From assembly GCA_036387135.1 (NCBI GenBank), contig DASVUH010000019.1:124001-188000 (forward strand): 64,000 nucleotides of DNA, written 5' to 3'. Source of the DNA: JALZCH01 sp036387135. GTDB taxonomy: Bacteria > Acidobacteriota > Blastocatellia > Pyrinomonadales > Pyrinomonadaceae. Positions within the stretch are counted from its first letter, which is position 1, and each line of letters starts with the position of its first letter. The notes below the pieces were generated by a model. That model was given only the letters and a program-made list of their open reading frames with translations. It did not search any database and had not been told where the DNA came from. Below are positions 9,701 to 17,404 of the stretch, one piece after another. The translations under genes were made by a program, and so were the position numbers.

Positions 9701-9802
9701 TGCTTGCGACTGAGCATTCGCCTGAAAAACGGCGGCTAACCCAAAGATTAATAAGAAGGCGCACGAAGCTGACAGCTTAATCAAGCCGGACGCTTGAGAC
9801 AT
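6773..9802 (-). CDS. TonB-dependent outer-membrane receptor with carboxypeptidase-regulatory N-terminal domain
   Basis: Outer-membrane active transporter of 1009 residues. A signal peptide (1-30, ending QANAQ) is followed by a carboxypeptidase D regulatory-like beta-sandwich (about 37-115, with GTITDPNGAAVPNASVTV). Next come the plug domain (about 130-270, with the DGNNNTQADRNG loop) and a beta-barrel that ends in aromatic F-K-F-N-F, as expected for BAM recognition. This architecture is typical of the expanded acidobacterial and Bacteroidota families, whose substrates are often glycans. AAGGAG about 9-10 bases before the ATG supports the start. A terminator follows the stop, yet the symporter and deacetylase genes come next on the same strand, suggesting a shared substrate. 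Confidence 0.93.
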   Translation of the reverse strand: MSQASGLIKLSASCAFLLIFGLAAVFQANAQSQALNGQIEGTITDPNGAAVPNASVTVRNIETGSERQITTDENGVYRAPLLPLGTWRITVEAPNFKRYVREGVTLTTGQTATIDLALEAGDVSATVTVTSDAPIADPGKIDVGRVMNSREVQNLPLVSRNPYNYSLLQANVTGRPNSEFGVPRINANGYARRTNYQLDGNNNTQADRNGIRLMPISDVFVSEVQLVTNGFAAEFGNTPGLIMNAVTPSGTNGIHGSTSYRFRRTPFYARPFFYNSVNDLPSNKADNFTVAVGGPIIKDRWHYYTGYEYVKRGLAVEPQRLITISPANQAALIAAGVPSSAFVPAIPTQQNAHFFIIRTDAQLTDQHRLTGRFNYFKNLTTSNTAGGINTLERTIDFDDKSYSGAVQLASTFSSNLLNEFRFQYAKRNSVNLPSPFTPSGPSIVISGVANFGPAEILNTVAPLETITDFKDNFTIITGDHTVKFGASVSRIYDFRRSGIFSRYTFPNIAAYVAARNGTNPRGYTNYVASFGNPEFEYKSFFYNAFIQDDWKATQKLKINYGLRYDLYKIPEANASSPFDASREFNVDKNNFAPRLGIVYGLRDGKYSTVLRASAGLYYDPPAIDVYARALQNNGSPQFANYTLVPSNPLAPSFPTNLASLPAGVALPTQSIDTVSPDFENLYAMHANFQVEQSLTNDISLTAGYIHSSGRHIPVYRNVNCLPINASLSDGRPLFGTTTVNQTSGAVTRNTCVNKIDPRFQNVLMAESVGNSEYNAATLQLTKRFSQGYQFSVNYTLSKATDDAPEQNLVAASTLSLSDPTNRERDRGPSLADQRHTFVASIVAAPKFGFENKALRYLFNHNQIGLIATANSGERFNIISNQDLNNDNVTGSDRPVGIGRNSGKTPPQYNVDLRYSRFFNFTDRYRLEAFVEATNIFNIRSIFQYNSTTLPVYGLVIIPTSQINGTDANGVLINGLPNFATDFERFTTGTTIGATALDSRNVQIGFKFNF

Positions 9803-9945
9803 ATAAAAAATCTCCTTGATCTCTATTTTCTATTTTATTGGTTGAAATGTTTTAGACAAATCTGGTTTCAGAAATATAACATCTATTTAAATAATGTCAA
9901 TGGTCTAGTCCGCTACTGTAAGACAACGAAACTGCGTGAGAAACA

Positions 9946-9988
9946 AATTGTCAGTTGTAAATTATTAACTGTAAATTGTTTGACAATT
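9946..9988. repeat. Inverted repeat of heptamer units
   Basis: AATTGTCA (9946-9953) pairs with TGACAATT (9981-9988), and the interior (CAGTTGTAAAT...AACTG) also folds. The sequence reads as five degenerate heptamers. A closely similar element lies at 59929-59992. It sits 155 bases upstream of the receptor start and just downstream of bshC. Confidence 0.65.
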
Positions 9989-10027
9989 ATAATTCAAATT
10001 TTCTGTAGTTAGTTCTAAAAATGCAGT

Positions 10028-11710
10028 TTACAGGTAGAAAATTTGATGCTCCGATGTATCAATATCAACTTCGTCGTAAAGCCATCGCAGAATATAATTA
10101 CCGTGCAGGGCGATCAAAGATGTCACATTAAGCTTTCGTTCCTGCAAGCCTTTTTGCGGAAAAAGCGACGAACAAGCGGCTTCGAGGCGGCGCTTGACCG
10201 TTTCGTTTTGCGTCATTTCAGCGTTGTAAAACTTACGTTTCAGAGCCTGAATATGATAAAGAATTTTGGGTCGGCGATGCGCCAATGCCGCCGCTAAAGT
10301 CGGCTCGATTTCCGTTAAACGCTCGTCCAGACGATTGAGCTGCGCTTTAATCGTTTCCTCCGCTTCTGCAAAAGTTTCCGATGTGTCCGAATCCAAAAAT
10401 TCTTCGACGATTCGCGGAACGAGATTTTCCGGGCGACAGAAAAAATCCGCCATTCTCAGGTTATATTTATCGAGCGTTCGCCGAACGCGCGGCTCTATCA
10501 CGGTCGCGCTCGCGCGCGCGAGCATCGGCGTTACCGGGCGTCCCAAAATGCGATAAACTTCTGCATTTTGCGCCGAATAAGCAATTTCCGCCGCGCCGCC
10601 GAAATAAACGGCGGTCGGCAAAAGATAATCCTGAACAACGTTGCGCAAGGTTGCATTCGGGCTTAAACGTTGGGGCGCGTTTTGAGCAATCTCTTTTAGC
10701 TCTTCAATTTCAAATTGCTTTTCATCGCCTTTGGCGGATAATTTCCCGTCCGCCCCGCGCCGTAAAGCGTGGCGTTTTCCGGCTTCGTCGAGCCAGAAAA
10801 GCGGAAACGAAGATTCTTCAACCAAAATTTGCGCGTGATAACCATCGGCTTCGAGTTCTCTGTTTCGCGCCCGCAGCGCCGCCGTTATTTCCGCAGACTT
10901 TTCGATGGCTTCAAGATAAAGCGGCGCGGCAAGCTGTTTTAATTTTTCGTCGAGCGGGTCAAATAACACTAACCCGTATTCACCGAAAAGTCTGGACATC
11001 ACGAGCGCAAACGCATCGCCCACGTTTTTTCCCGGCTGATACGCTTCCCGCACTAAATTCTCCACTTCGTCTGAAAACTCGGTTTTTGGCAATTCGGCAA
11101 ACAAATGCTCGACCGATTCGTTGATTGAATCATCAAGTACAATTTTGCCGACCGGCAATCCGGCAGTTTCAGGAGCGGCGGACATTGTGATTTTGCTCAA
11201 ACATCCGTTGCGGTTTTGGACAAAAGTTTCGGCGATTTCGGCAAAATCGTGATCTTCGGTCGCAATCCAGAAAACCGGAACTGCATTAATTCCGCGCCCT
11301 CGATAACACGCGGCGGCTTTGATTGCGGAAATCGCTTTATAAATCGTATAAAGCGCGCCGGTAAAAATTCCCGCCTGCTGTCCGGTGACTACGGCAACCG
11401 AATCGGTTTGGCGCAATTTTTCGATGTTTTCGAGCGTTTGCGAGCTTGCTTGCCAGCGTTTGTTAATTTCGAGCAAAGCATCAGCAAGCTCGTCGCGGTC
11501 AATTTTGTAGTTTTCTAAAACCTCCGGCACGCGCGCCGGAACGTCAACGTGAGAGCGCAATGCTGACGGAAAAAATTTTCGGAGCGCGACCGGATTTTTT
11601 AAAAAATCGAGGAAAAGCTTTGATTGATGCGGAATGCAATCGAAAGACAGCGTTTCGACTCGCTCGAAACGCGCGCTGACAGGCGTATTTAAACAATCCC
11701 CTTTGCTCAT
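10028..11710 (-). CDS. bshC: Bacillithiol biosynthesis cysteine-adding enzyme BshC
   Basis: BshC adds cysteine to glucosaminyl-malate, the last step in making bacillithiol, a low-molecular-weight thiol used for redox control and detoxification. The 560-residue protein matches the family in length and carries the conserved N-terminal core VVTGQQAGIFTGALYTIYKA near 105-124. It also has PVFWIATEDHDFAEI (the nucleotide-fold motif) and a coiled-coil region near 440-510. bshA and bshB are not in the window. The start ATG at 11710 has no strong ribosome site, and no better in-frame start is seen. It is flanked by heptamer hairpins on both sides and is probably monocistronic. Confidence 0.93.
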   Translation of the reverse strand: MSKGDCLNTPVSARFERVETLSFDCIPHQSKLFLDFLKNPVALRKFFPSALRSHVDVPARVPEVLENYKIDRDELADALLEINKRWQASSQTLENIEKLRQTDSVAVVTGQQAGIFTGALYTIYKAISAIKAAACYRGRGINAVPVFWIATEDHDFAEIAETFVQNRNGCLSKITMSAAPETAGLPVGKIVLDDSINESVEHLFAELPKTEFSDEVENLVREAYQPGKNVGDAFALVMSRLFGEYGLVLFDPLDEKLKQLAAPLYLEAIEKSAEITAALRARNRELEADGYHAQILVEESSFPLFWLDEAGKRHALRRGADGKLSAKGDEKQFEIEELKEIAQNAPQRLSPNATLRNVVQDYLLPTAVYFGGAAEIAYSAQNAEVYRILGRPVTPMLARASATVIEPRVRRTLDKYNLRMADFFCRPENLVPRIVEEFLDSDTSETFAEAEETIKAQLNRLDERLTEIEPTLAAALAHRRPKILYHIQALKRKFYNAEMTQNETVKRRLEAACSSLFPQKGLQERKLNVTSLIALHGNYILRWLYDEVDIDTSEHQIFYL

Positions 11711-11844
11711 TTTTTGCAGGCTACCGTTCCTCTCTGCTGATTATAACGACCGGCTTTCATCTATACAAACTTTGTCCAACGATTGATTATATTTTTTTGA
11801 ATAAATACGAACTTAAAAAGATACTTCTTAAAAATGCTAAAGGA

Positions 11845-11940
11845 AACTGTCAGCTATCAACTCTAAACTATAAACTGTTTTTCAGAGAAAAAAGGATTTC
11901 TGCGAATCAGTTGATAGTTGATAGTGCATAGTTTACAGTT
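11845..11940. repeat. Imperfect inverted repeat of heptamer units
   Basis: The left arm near 11845-11878 (CTATCAACTCTAAACTATAA type) faces the right arm near 11908-11940 (CAGTTGATAGTTGATAGTG type). The heptamers are relatives of those at 493-573. Confidence 0.7.
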
Positions 11941-11966
11941 GCGCGGAAGTGATCGTTATTAAAAGA

Positions 11967-12001
11967 GAAACGGGCGATTTGTTTAATAAATCGCCCGTTT
12001 C
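11967..12001 (-). terminator. Terminator of the BNR-repeat protein gene
   Basis: A perfect 14-bp stem (GAAACGGGCGATTT with its complement) has a 7-base loop and T-rich sequence on both sides. It lies 20 bases past the stop codon of the gene at 12021. Confidence 0.88.
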
Positions 12002-12020
12002 TTTTGCTTTATTTTATTTT

Positions 12021-14159
12021 TTAGTTGCGTGCGGTTAAAACCCGGTCGGCAATGTAAATTCCGGCTGAGTGCGAACCGATCAAAATGCGATTCTGGTTTT
12101 GCGGGTCGAACGCTAAAGCCCAGACGCGGCGGCTCGGAATATTGGCGTCGAGCTGATCGAATCGCTCCCAGGTCATTCCGGCGTCCATCGAGCGATAAGC
12201 TCCGCCGCGAATTTCGAGCGCGCTGCCGACGATAATTTCATTAGGATTTCGCGGGTTGACGAGAATCGAAACGTAATCGCCCATCGGCAAACCGCCGCCG
12301 CGCCGCTGCCATTCTTCGCCTCCGTCGCGCGTCAGGAAAAACGTCTGCTTTGTGCCGACGTAAACATAGTCGGCGCGCTGCGGATCAATTTCGATTCGGC
12401 TAATCGGCGCGACCGTTTGCACGCCCGCTTCCTGTTTCCAGGTTTTTCCGCCGTCGCGTGAACTGAGAACACCGCTTTTCGCCGTGCCGACCCAAATTCT
12501 TTCGTGCAATTGGTCGGAGACCGCGACGGTCAAAGTTTGTTTATCCAAATCTTCGGAATAAGCGAGTCGCTCCCAGCCTTTGGAAATGTCGTAGGTGCGA
12601 TACAAACCAGTGTCGGTCGCCGCATACATTCCGTTTTTGCCGTCGTGCGTCGGAATAAGCTGGTTGACTCTTTCGGTTAGCGCGTCAACGGTTTTCGGCA
12701 AAGGTTTCGGGGCTTGCGCGACGTTTGCAGCCGGTTTCGCCGCAGGCTTTTTAGCCACAGCTTTTCCTTTTCTTGCGGGCGCTCGTCGCGCGGCAGGCTT
12801 TTTCGGCGCGGTTACGGCTGCCCAGGAAACGCCGCGGTCGAGCGAACGATAAATGCCGAAATTCGTTCCCAGATAAATCGTGTTCAGCTCTTCCTGGTCT
12901 TGCAAAATTGAATAGACAATCAGGCGTTGCGGGTAGTTTTTCATCGAAGCCCGCCACGTATCGCCGCCGTCTTCGCTGACAAAGAAAAATCCGCCGCCGG
13001 TCGCCGTGTTAATCGTCGAAGAATAAAGACGATTCGGTTTTTCAAGATCGGCAACGATGTTTTTCGTCAGGCGCGTGCTGAAACCGGCGTTGGTCATCGA
13101 AAAAGTTTTACCGAAATCGCTTGAAACCATTATCCCGTAGTTATTCGTGCCGATAAAAACTTTGTTCGGCTCTTCCGGGTGAACGGCAATCATATTGATT
13201 TCGAGCTGTCTCGAAGTCGTCAAAGCCCACGAGCTGCCGCCGTCCGCCGTCATCCAAAAGCCTTCTGTCGTCGCGGCGAAAACGTAGCCGGGTTTTGAAG
13301 GATGCTGGACAATCCAGCGCGTGCGGCGCGATTGCGACGGAATTCCCTGCACTTTAGTCCAGTTTTCGCCCGAATTTTTCGATTCGTAAATCCCGCTGCA
13401 AGCCGAAGCGAAAATGTGACGCGAATTGCGCGGGTCAATATCAATCGCAAAAACGTCGGAATCTTCAATCATTCCCTGCTTGATAATGCGCCAGGTTTTC
13501 CCGCCGTCGGTCGTTTTATAAGGCAGAAACCACGTACCCGCGTAAATGACATCGGGGTTTTTCGGGTCAATCGCCAGAGATTCGACGTTCGTTAGTCCGG
13601 GAATGTTTTCGTTATGAAGCTTTTCCCAACTGTTGCCCGAATCGAACGAAACGAAAACACCGTGATACGTTCCGACGGCGAACATATCAGGATTTGAAGC
13701 TGATTGAGCAATAGCGTACACGGCTTCGTCTTCCAGGTCTTTGGCTTGGCGCCAATTAGCCCCGCCGTCGGTTGATTTGTAAAAACCGCCTCCTTCTTTG
13801 TGGCGGTGCGCGGCGACGTAAAGCGTCCGCGAATCGCGCGAATCAATTAAAATATTATCTATCACCAATTGCGAACGATTAAAATTTGTCAGAATTCGCC
13901 AGCTTTTTCCGCCGTCGGGCGAAGTGTAAATCTGCCCGTCGAGCGTGCCGAAATAAAGTCTGTCTTTATCTTTCGGATCAACGACGAGCGAGCGCACGTC
14001 GCCGCCGAGCGGTCCGACGCCCTGCCACGCCCCGAAACGTCCTAAAGTTTCCGGCGTATTGTCCCCGGTTGCCGCTTGCGCCGATACGAAACCGGCTGCC
14101 AAACAAAGCGCGACACAAAGAAGATTGGACAAAACTTTCTTGAAAAATTCGGTTTGCAT
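12021..14159 (-). CDS. Exported BNR/sortilin-type beta-propeller protein
   Basis: A signal peptide (1-30, ending VSAQAA) precedes about ten repeats of the type SPDGGKSWR, STDGGANWRQ, TTDGGKTWRI and TRDGGEEWQR. These are the Asp-box/BNR repeats of sialidase, sortilin (VPS10) and YCF48-like propellers. An unusual Ala/Lys/Pro-rich low-complexity insert (KKPAARRAPARKGKAVAKK and on, roughly residues 435-475) interrupts the repeats and is probably a disordered linker between two propellers. Length 712. Such proteins in this phylum are usually listed as glycosyl hydrolase-like, but no catalytic residues are evident, so binding or assembly is as likely as hydrolysis. The gene has its own terminator and a tandem palindromic site upstream of its start. 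Confidence 0.82.
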   Translation of the reverse strand: MQTEFFKKVLSNLLCVALCLAAGFVSAQAATGDNTPETLGRFGAWQGVGPLGGDVRSLVVDPKDKDRLYFGTLDGQIYTSPDGGKSWRILTNFNRSQLVIDNILIDSRDSRTLYVAAHRHKEGGGFYKSTDGGANWRQAKDLEDEAVYAIAQSASNPDMFAVGTYHGVFVSFDSGNSWEKLHNENIPGLTNVESLAIDPKNPDVIYAGTWFLPYKTTDGGKTWRIIKQGMIEDSDVFAIDIDPRNSRHIFASACSGIYESKNSGENWTKVQGIPSQSRRTRWIVQHPSKPGYVFAATTEGFWMTADGGSSWALTTSRQLEINMIAVHPEEPNKVFIGTNNYGIMVSSDFGKTFSMTNAGFSTRLTKNIVADLEKPNRLYSSTINTATGGGFFFVSEDGGDTWRASMKNYPQRLIVYSILQDQEELNTIYLGTNFGIYRSLDRGVSWAAVTAPKKPAARRAPARKGKAVAKKPAAKPAANVAQAPKPLPKTVDALTERVNQLIPTHDGKNGMYAATDTGLYRTYDISKGWERLAYSEDLDKQTLTVAVSDQLHERIWVGTAKSGVLSSRDGGKTWKQEAGVQTVAPISRIEIDPQRADYVYVGTKQTFFLTRDGGEEWQRRGGGLPMGDYVSILVNPRNPNEIIVGSALEIRGGAYRSMDAGMTWERFDQLDANIPSRRVWALAFDPQNQNRILIGSHSAGIYIADRVLTARN

Positions 14160-14242
14160 AAATCTTAAATTACTTCTGATTTTATTACGGCGCGACTTTC
14201 TTTTAAACGCGCTCGTTTCTTAGATGCCGGGGAGCGTCAAGA

Positions 14243-14266
14243 TTTGCGCAAAACTTTGCGCAAAAC
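14243..14266. promoter_or_regulatory. Tandem 12-bp palindromic site, candidate operator
   Basis: TTTGCGCAAAAC occurs twice without a gap. Each copy contains the 10-bp palindrome TTTGCGCAAA. It lies 84 bases upstream of the BNR-repeat gene (minus strand), a natural position for an operator. The regulator is unknown. Confidence 0.5.
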
Positions 14267-14377
14267 TGCTTGCTTGTGATGTTGCGGGAAAATGCGGCGG
14301 TTGTCCGCCCGTCGAAGTGGTTAGAAGTTAAATATGAAAGATTCAGAAATCCGATCTTTCACGATTTTTATAATGGT

Positions 14378-14423
14378 GCGGGCGACTGTTTCTCCAATAT
14401 TCTTGGAGAAATTGGTCGCCCGC
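14378..14423. other. Two-part perfect stem-loop
   Basis: GCGGGCGAC pairs with GTCGCCCGC, and inside it TTTCTCCAA pairs with TTGGAGAAA around a 5-base loop. No U-run follows on either strand, so it is not a standard terminator. It could be an mRNA-end stabiliser. Confidence 0.5.
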
Positions 14424-14437
14424 AATCCGATTAAGGT

Positions 14438-14471
14438 CGCGTCTCGTTTCTAAAGTTAAAAACGAGACGCG
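14438..14471 (-). terminator. Terminator-like hairpin after the PKD/OmpA-like gene
   Basis: CGCGTCTCGTTT (14438-14449) is complementary to AAACGAGACGCG (14460-14471) with a 10-base loop. It starts 15 bases after the stop of the gene at 14486. The U-run is weak. Confidence 0.55.
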
Positions 14472-14485
14472 AGCGTTTCAAAGGT

Positions 14486-16963
14486 TTACTCAAACGGAGT
14501 GGCTGCCGGAGCCGGATCAGGAGCGCCTGCCGGAACAAGCCAAATCACCGTTTCTTCGGTTCCGACTCCGCCGCTGCGGATTTCGATGCGTCCCGGATCA
14601 ATACCTCTGGTGTTGACGAGATAGTTTCTAGCGAAATTCGCTCTGCGTCTAGCCCCAGCAGCGTTTCTGCCGGTTGCAACAATAACCAAACGCGCGCCCG
14701 GGTCGTTTTGAGCTGCAATAGCAACGTTATCCAAGCGAGCTTTTTCAGCGTTCGGAATAAGTCTGCCATAGCGATCAAGCTCTGTCGGAACTTTCGGTGC
14801 CGGAACATCAGCCGTTGCAGAACCGCTTGCAGAGCAATTCGGGAAATCTGCCGCCGTCGCGCTCGCAGTTGCGGTAATTGATGCCGGTCCCGTTGAAGGA
14901 GCGGTAACTGTAATAGTCGGAGTTCCTTGACCGCTGGCGATATTACCGGCGGAAACCGACCAGTTATAAGTTACATTTGCTCCGCCTGCATCAGTTGTTG
15001 CAGTAAATGTAACGGTCTCACCAGGCTGTGCAACGTTCGGCGATGCCGATACATTTACACTTGTAAGCGGACAAGGCTGCACTGGTGGCGGAGGCGTACG
15101 ACAATCCGGGCATTCGACAACGCGAATCGTTTCCTGACGCGGTTGTCCGCAAACTCCGCAACCGTCGTCAACAGCAACTGATAAGGTGTAAGTTCCCGGA
15201 CGAAGTCCCGAAACATCCCACGTTACGTTTGCGCCGGTTCCTTGAATGGTTCCGCCTGAAACCGTGTATTGGTAAACGAGCGGATCGTTTTCAGGATCGG
15301 TCGCATTTGTCGTTACGCTAACCGAAGTCGCGTCGCGGCAGCCGCCCGAAGCGGATTCTTGCGGCGGAGTGCAAGGCAAAGTGATTTCCGTGTCGCTGAT
15401 CGTCACGCTGTTGATGGTCGGGAATTGATTAAGTATTTTCCGACCTCGTTCGTTGCGTCTGCCAATGAAAAACTGAGCGCCGAATCCGTGCGGATCAGTC
15501 GAAGTATTAAAGCCCGCCGGAACTCCTGTAACATTATTGGTTATATCCGCAGTCGGACCTGTAATGGTAACCGTATTAGTCGATTTGAAATCATCGAAAA
15601 TGTCGCGGTCTTGTTGATTCGCATTCCAGCGATACCAGAAGCTCATTCCGAACCAGCGCTTCGGGAAAATACGAACGCCGCCGAGCAAATCAATCGGGTC
15701 TTGTTCAAACGCATTAGGCGTTCGACCGCCGACATATTTTGTCGCGCGGGCTTCCCCGATCAGTTGGAAATACCGATTAACCGGAAAATCAATTGCGACT
15801 GCGCCCATCAATTCGTCTCCGCGATCAAGCAAAACAGCATCATCCGTTCCCGGAAAATCTGCTTTGACGCTTGAATTATAGATGTAGCCGATATTACCGG
15901 AAAGATTAGCCCATGTCGCCAAACGACCGTCGGCAAAAGCGATCAAACCAATATCGCCGCGATTGCTAAAGGGATTCCAGCTTCCTGCGCCCGGACCTGC
16001 GCCGCGCTGCAGTTGATTAAATCCGCTGGCACTGTTAGCGCTATCGCCATAAAAACGGTAGAACGGAATCAAACCGATTCCGACCGGATTGTTAGGTCCG
16101 GTAAAACGGAATTTGCCGCCCACCGTAAATGTGTTGAAAGCAGACTGTCCCCATTGGCGGTTGATGAAAGGAGCATCCGGCAGATAACTCGGCGCAACCG
16201 TAAAGGTGGTCGGCGCGGTTAATTGAGTATTGCCCGGAATGCCGGCTGCTACTGTTCCCGCTAAGTTTGTGGTTTGCAGGACGATGCCCGGCAAAATACC
16301 CCCGACCGCAGAGCCGAGTCCCGGGAATAAATCCGCGCCGCCTCCGCCGGGGCGAACCGCGCCGATGGTCGGGCTAACATTGGCGGGGAATCCGAAAATT
16401 CCGCCAAATCCGGGTCTGCCGACAATTCCGAAGGAGCCAATCGAGCCTCCGATAAACGGATATGAAAGAAATTGCTGACCGCCCTGAGGTCTAAAAATAG
16501 CACCATTTCCAGTTCCGGGAGCTAAAATGATTGCCGGCGCGCTTTGATTTGTAAACGTGCCGTTCTGATTTTGCAAACGAAATTGAGAATTCGGTAAATA
16601 GAAGCTCGACAGGTGTCTCGGCGAGTTAACTTTAATGCCGCGCCAAGCGTCCGTGTTGAAAAACAATTCAATATAATCGTTTAAACCAACTTGAAAGCTA
16701 ATCGGAACCTCAGTAATGTCCACATTTCCGGGGTCGCGGTCGAAATTCGAATAGGCAATACTGAAGGTATATTCGCCTCTCCGCAAAGTTTGACCGTCAT
16801 AAACTGTAAAAAGTCCGGTCGGACCACCGACCGAACCGCCCGTTCCAACAGTCGGGGCAGTATTCCGCGCATCCTCTTCGGATCGCGGAGTTTGGGCTGA
16901 GATGATTAAACTCATCATCAGCATCGTAAGTGTCAACAAAAATACACTCTTCGCTAGTCTCAT
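14486..16963 (-). CDS. Exported surface protein with PKD-like domains and OmpA-like C-terminus
   Basis: The start is taken at ATG 16963 because GGAGGA lies just upstream; an in-frame TTG at 17002 would only add a poor extension. The product is about 825 residues: a signal peptide ending IISAQ, then a long beta-rich region resembling an outer-membrane barrel or porin-like domain (GEYTFSIAYSNFD, VGLNDYIELFF). PKD/Ig-like repeats follow (about 550-720), containing YTVSGGTIQGTGANVTWD and YNWSVSAGN...GQGTPTITV, then a proline linker. It ends in an OmpA-like module with KARLDNVAIAAQNDP and RANFARNYLVNTRGIDPGRI. The last two modules recur in the gene at 26812. A role in anchoring or organising the cell envelope is inferred. 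A 16-bp palindrome lies 62 bases upstream of the start. Confidence 0.8.
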   Translation of the reverse strand: MRLAKSVFLLTLTMLMMSLIISAQTPRSEEDARNTAPTVGTGGSVGGPTGLFTVYDGQTLRRGEYTFSIAYSNFDRDPGNVDITEVPISFQVGLNDYIELFFNTDAWRGIKVNSPRHLSSFYLPNSQFRLQNQNGTFTNQSAPAIILAPGTGNGAIFRPQGGQQFLSYPFIGGSIGSFGIVGRPGFGGIFGFPANVSPTIGAVRPGGGGADLFPGLGSAVGGILPGIVLQTTNLAGTVAAGIPGNTQLTAPTTFTVAPSYLPDAPFINRQWGQSAFNTFTVGGKFRFTGPNNPVGIGLIPFYRFYGDSANSASGFNQLQRGAGPGAGSWNPFSNRGDIGLIAFADGRLATWANLSGNIGYIYNSSVKADFPGTDDAVLLDRGDELMGAVAIDFPVNRYFQLIGEARATKYVGGRTPNAFEQDPIDLLGGVRIFPKRWFGMSFWYRWNANQQDRDIFDDFKSTNTVTITGPTADITNNVTGVPAGFNTSTDPHGFGAQFFIGRRNERGRKILNQFPTINSVTISDTEITLPCTPPQESASGGCRDATSVSVTTNATDPENDPLVYQYTVSGGTIQGTGANVTWDVSGLRPGTYTLSVAVDDGCGVCGQPRQETIRVVECPDCRTPPPPVQPCPLTSVNVSASPNVAQPGETVTFTATTDAGGANVTYNWSVSAGNIASGQGTPTITVTAPSTGPASITATASATAADFPNCSASGSATADVPAPKVPTELDRYGRLIPNAEKARLDNVAIAAQNDPGARLVIVATGRNAAGARRRANFARNYLVNTRGIDPGRIEIRSGGVGTEETVIWLVPAGAPDPAPAATPFE

Positions 16964-17025
16964 CACATTCCTCCGGCGAAAAAAAAAATTTATCAAAAGC
17001 AATCTAGGTTTTAATCATCGGTGAC

Positions 17026-17041
17026 AGCCGCCTAGGCGGCT
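17026..17041. promoter_or_regulatory. Perfect 16-bp palindrome, candidate operator
   Basis: AGCCGCCTAGGCGGCT is self-complementary with no loop, which favours a protein-binding site over an RNA hairpin. It is GC-rich inside an AT-rich stretch, upstream of the gene starting at 16963. Confidence 0.45.
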
Positions 17042-17311
17042 AATCCGTTGTTTTAACAAAAAAAACTAAAAACGGGAAATAATATTTTCGACGCGACCCC
17101 GATAAATTTAGATTTATCAAAGTTTTAAACCTGAAATTACAAACGTATTGCGCCAATCAGGCTGTATTCTCCACATTCAAATATTATAAATCCCTTCAAG
17201 ACTTCGCTTTTGCTTATACAAAGCAAATCGCTTACTTGTCAATTCGGTTTATCAAATTTCTCGCCAAAACTGCTGGCAGAAATAGCCTCAAGCGAGAAAC
17301 TTACCTTATCT

Positions 17312-17339
17312 TAGCAATAAAAATCAAGATTTTTCGCTA
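17312..17339 (-). terminator. Probable glutamate dehydrogenase terminator
   Basis: AAAAATC/GATTTTT with outer TAGC/GCTA pairs around a short loop, and a T-rich tract on the minus strand. It lies 65 bases after the gdh stop. The stem is AU-rich and weak. Confidence 0.4.
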
Positions 17340-17404
17340 TTATTCGCGTTTATTTGATTAAAATTTGACAAATCTTTCCATCTTTAGTCAAACCGTCCCC
17401 GTTA

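Larger units (their letters stand above)
11711..12020. other. Intergenic region: AT-rich promoter area, repeat hairpin, terminator
   Basis: The region next to bshC is AT-rich and should hold its promoter, but I cannot pick one confidently. Further right are an imperfect heptamer hairpin and a terminator, listed separately. No additional gene is seen. Confidence 0.6.
14160..14485. other. Intergenic region with tandem palindromes and three hairpins
   Basis: From right to left it holds the terminator of the gene at 14486 (14438-14471), a two-part stem-loop (14378-14423), a small hairpin near 14337-14362 (GAAAGAT/ATCTTTC), and the tandem operator-like site at 14243-14266. No ORF is convincing. 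Confidence 0.6.
16964..17404. other. Intergenic region between glutamate dehydrogenase and the OmpA-like gene
   Basis: AT-rich, with a perfect palindrome at 17026-17041 and a probable gdh terminator at 17312-17339. I see no gene. Confidence 0.6.
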
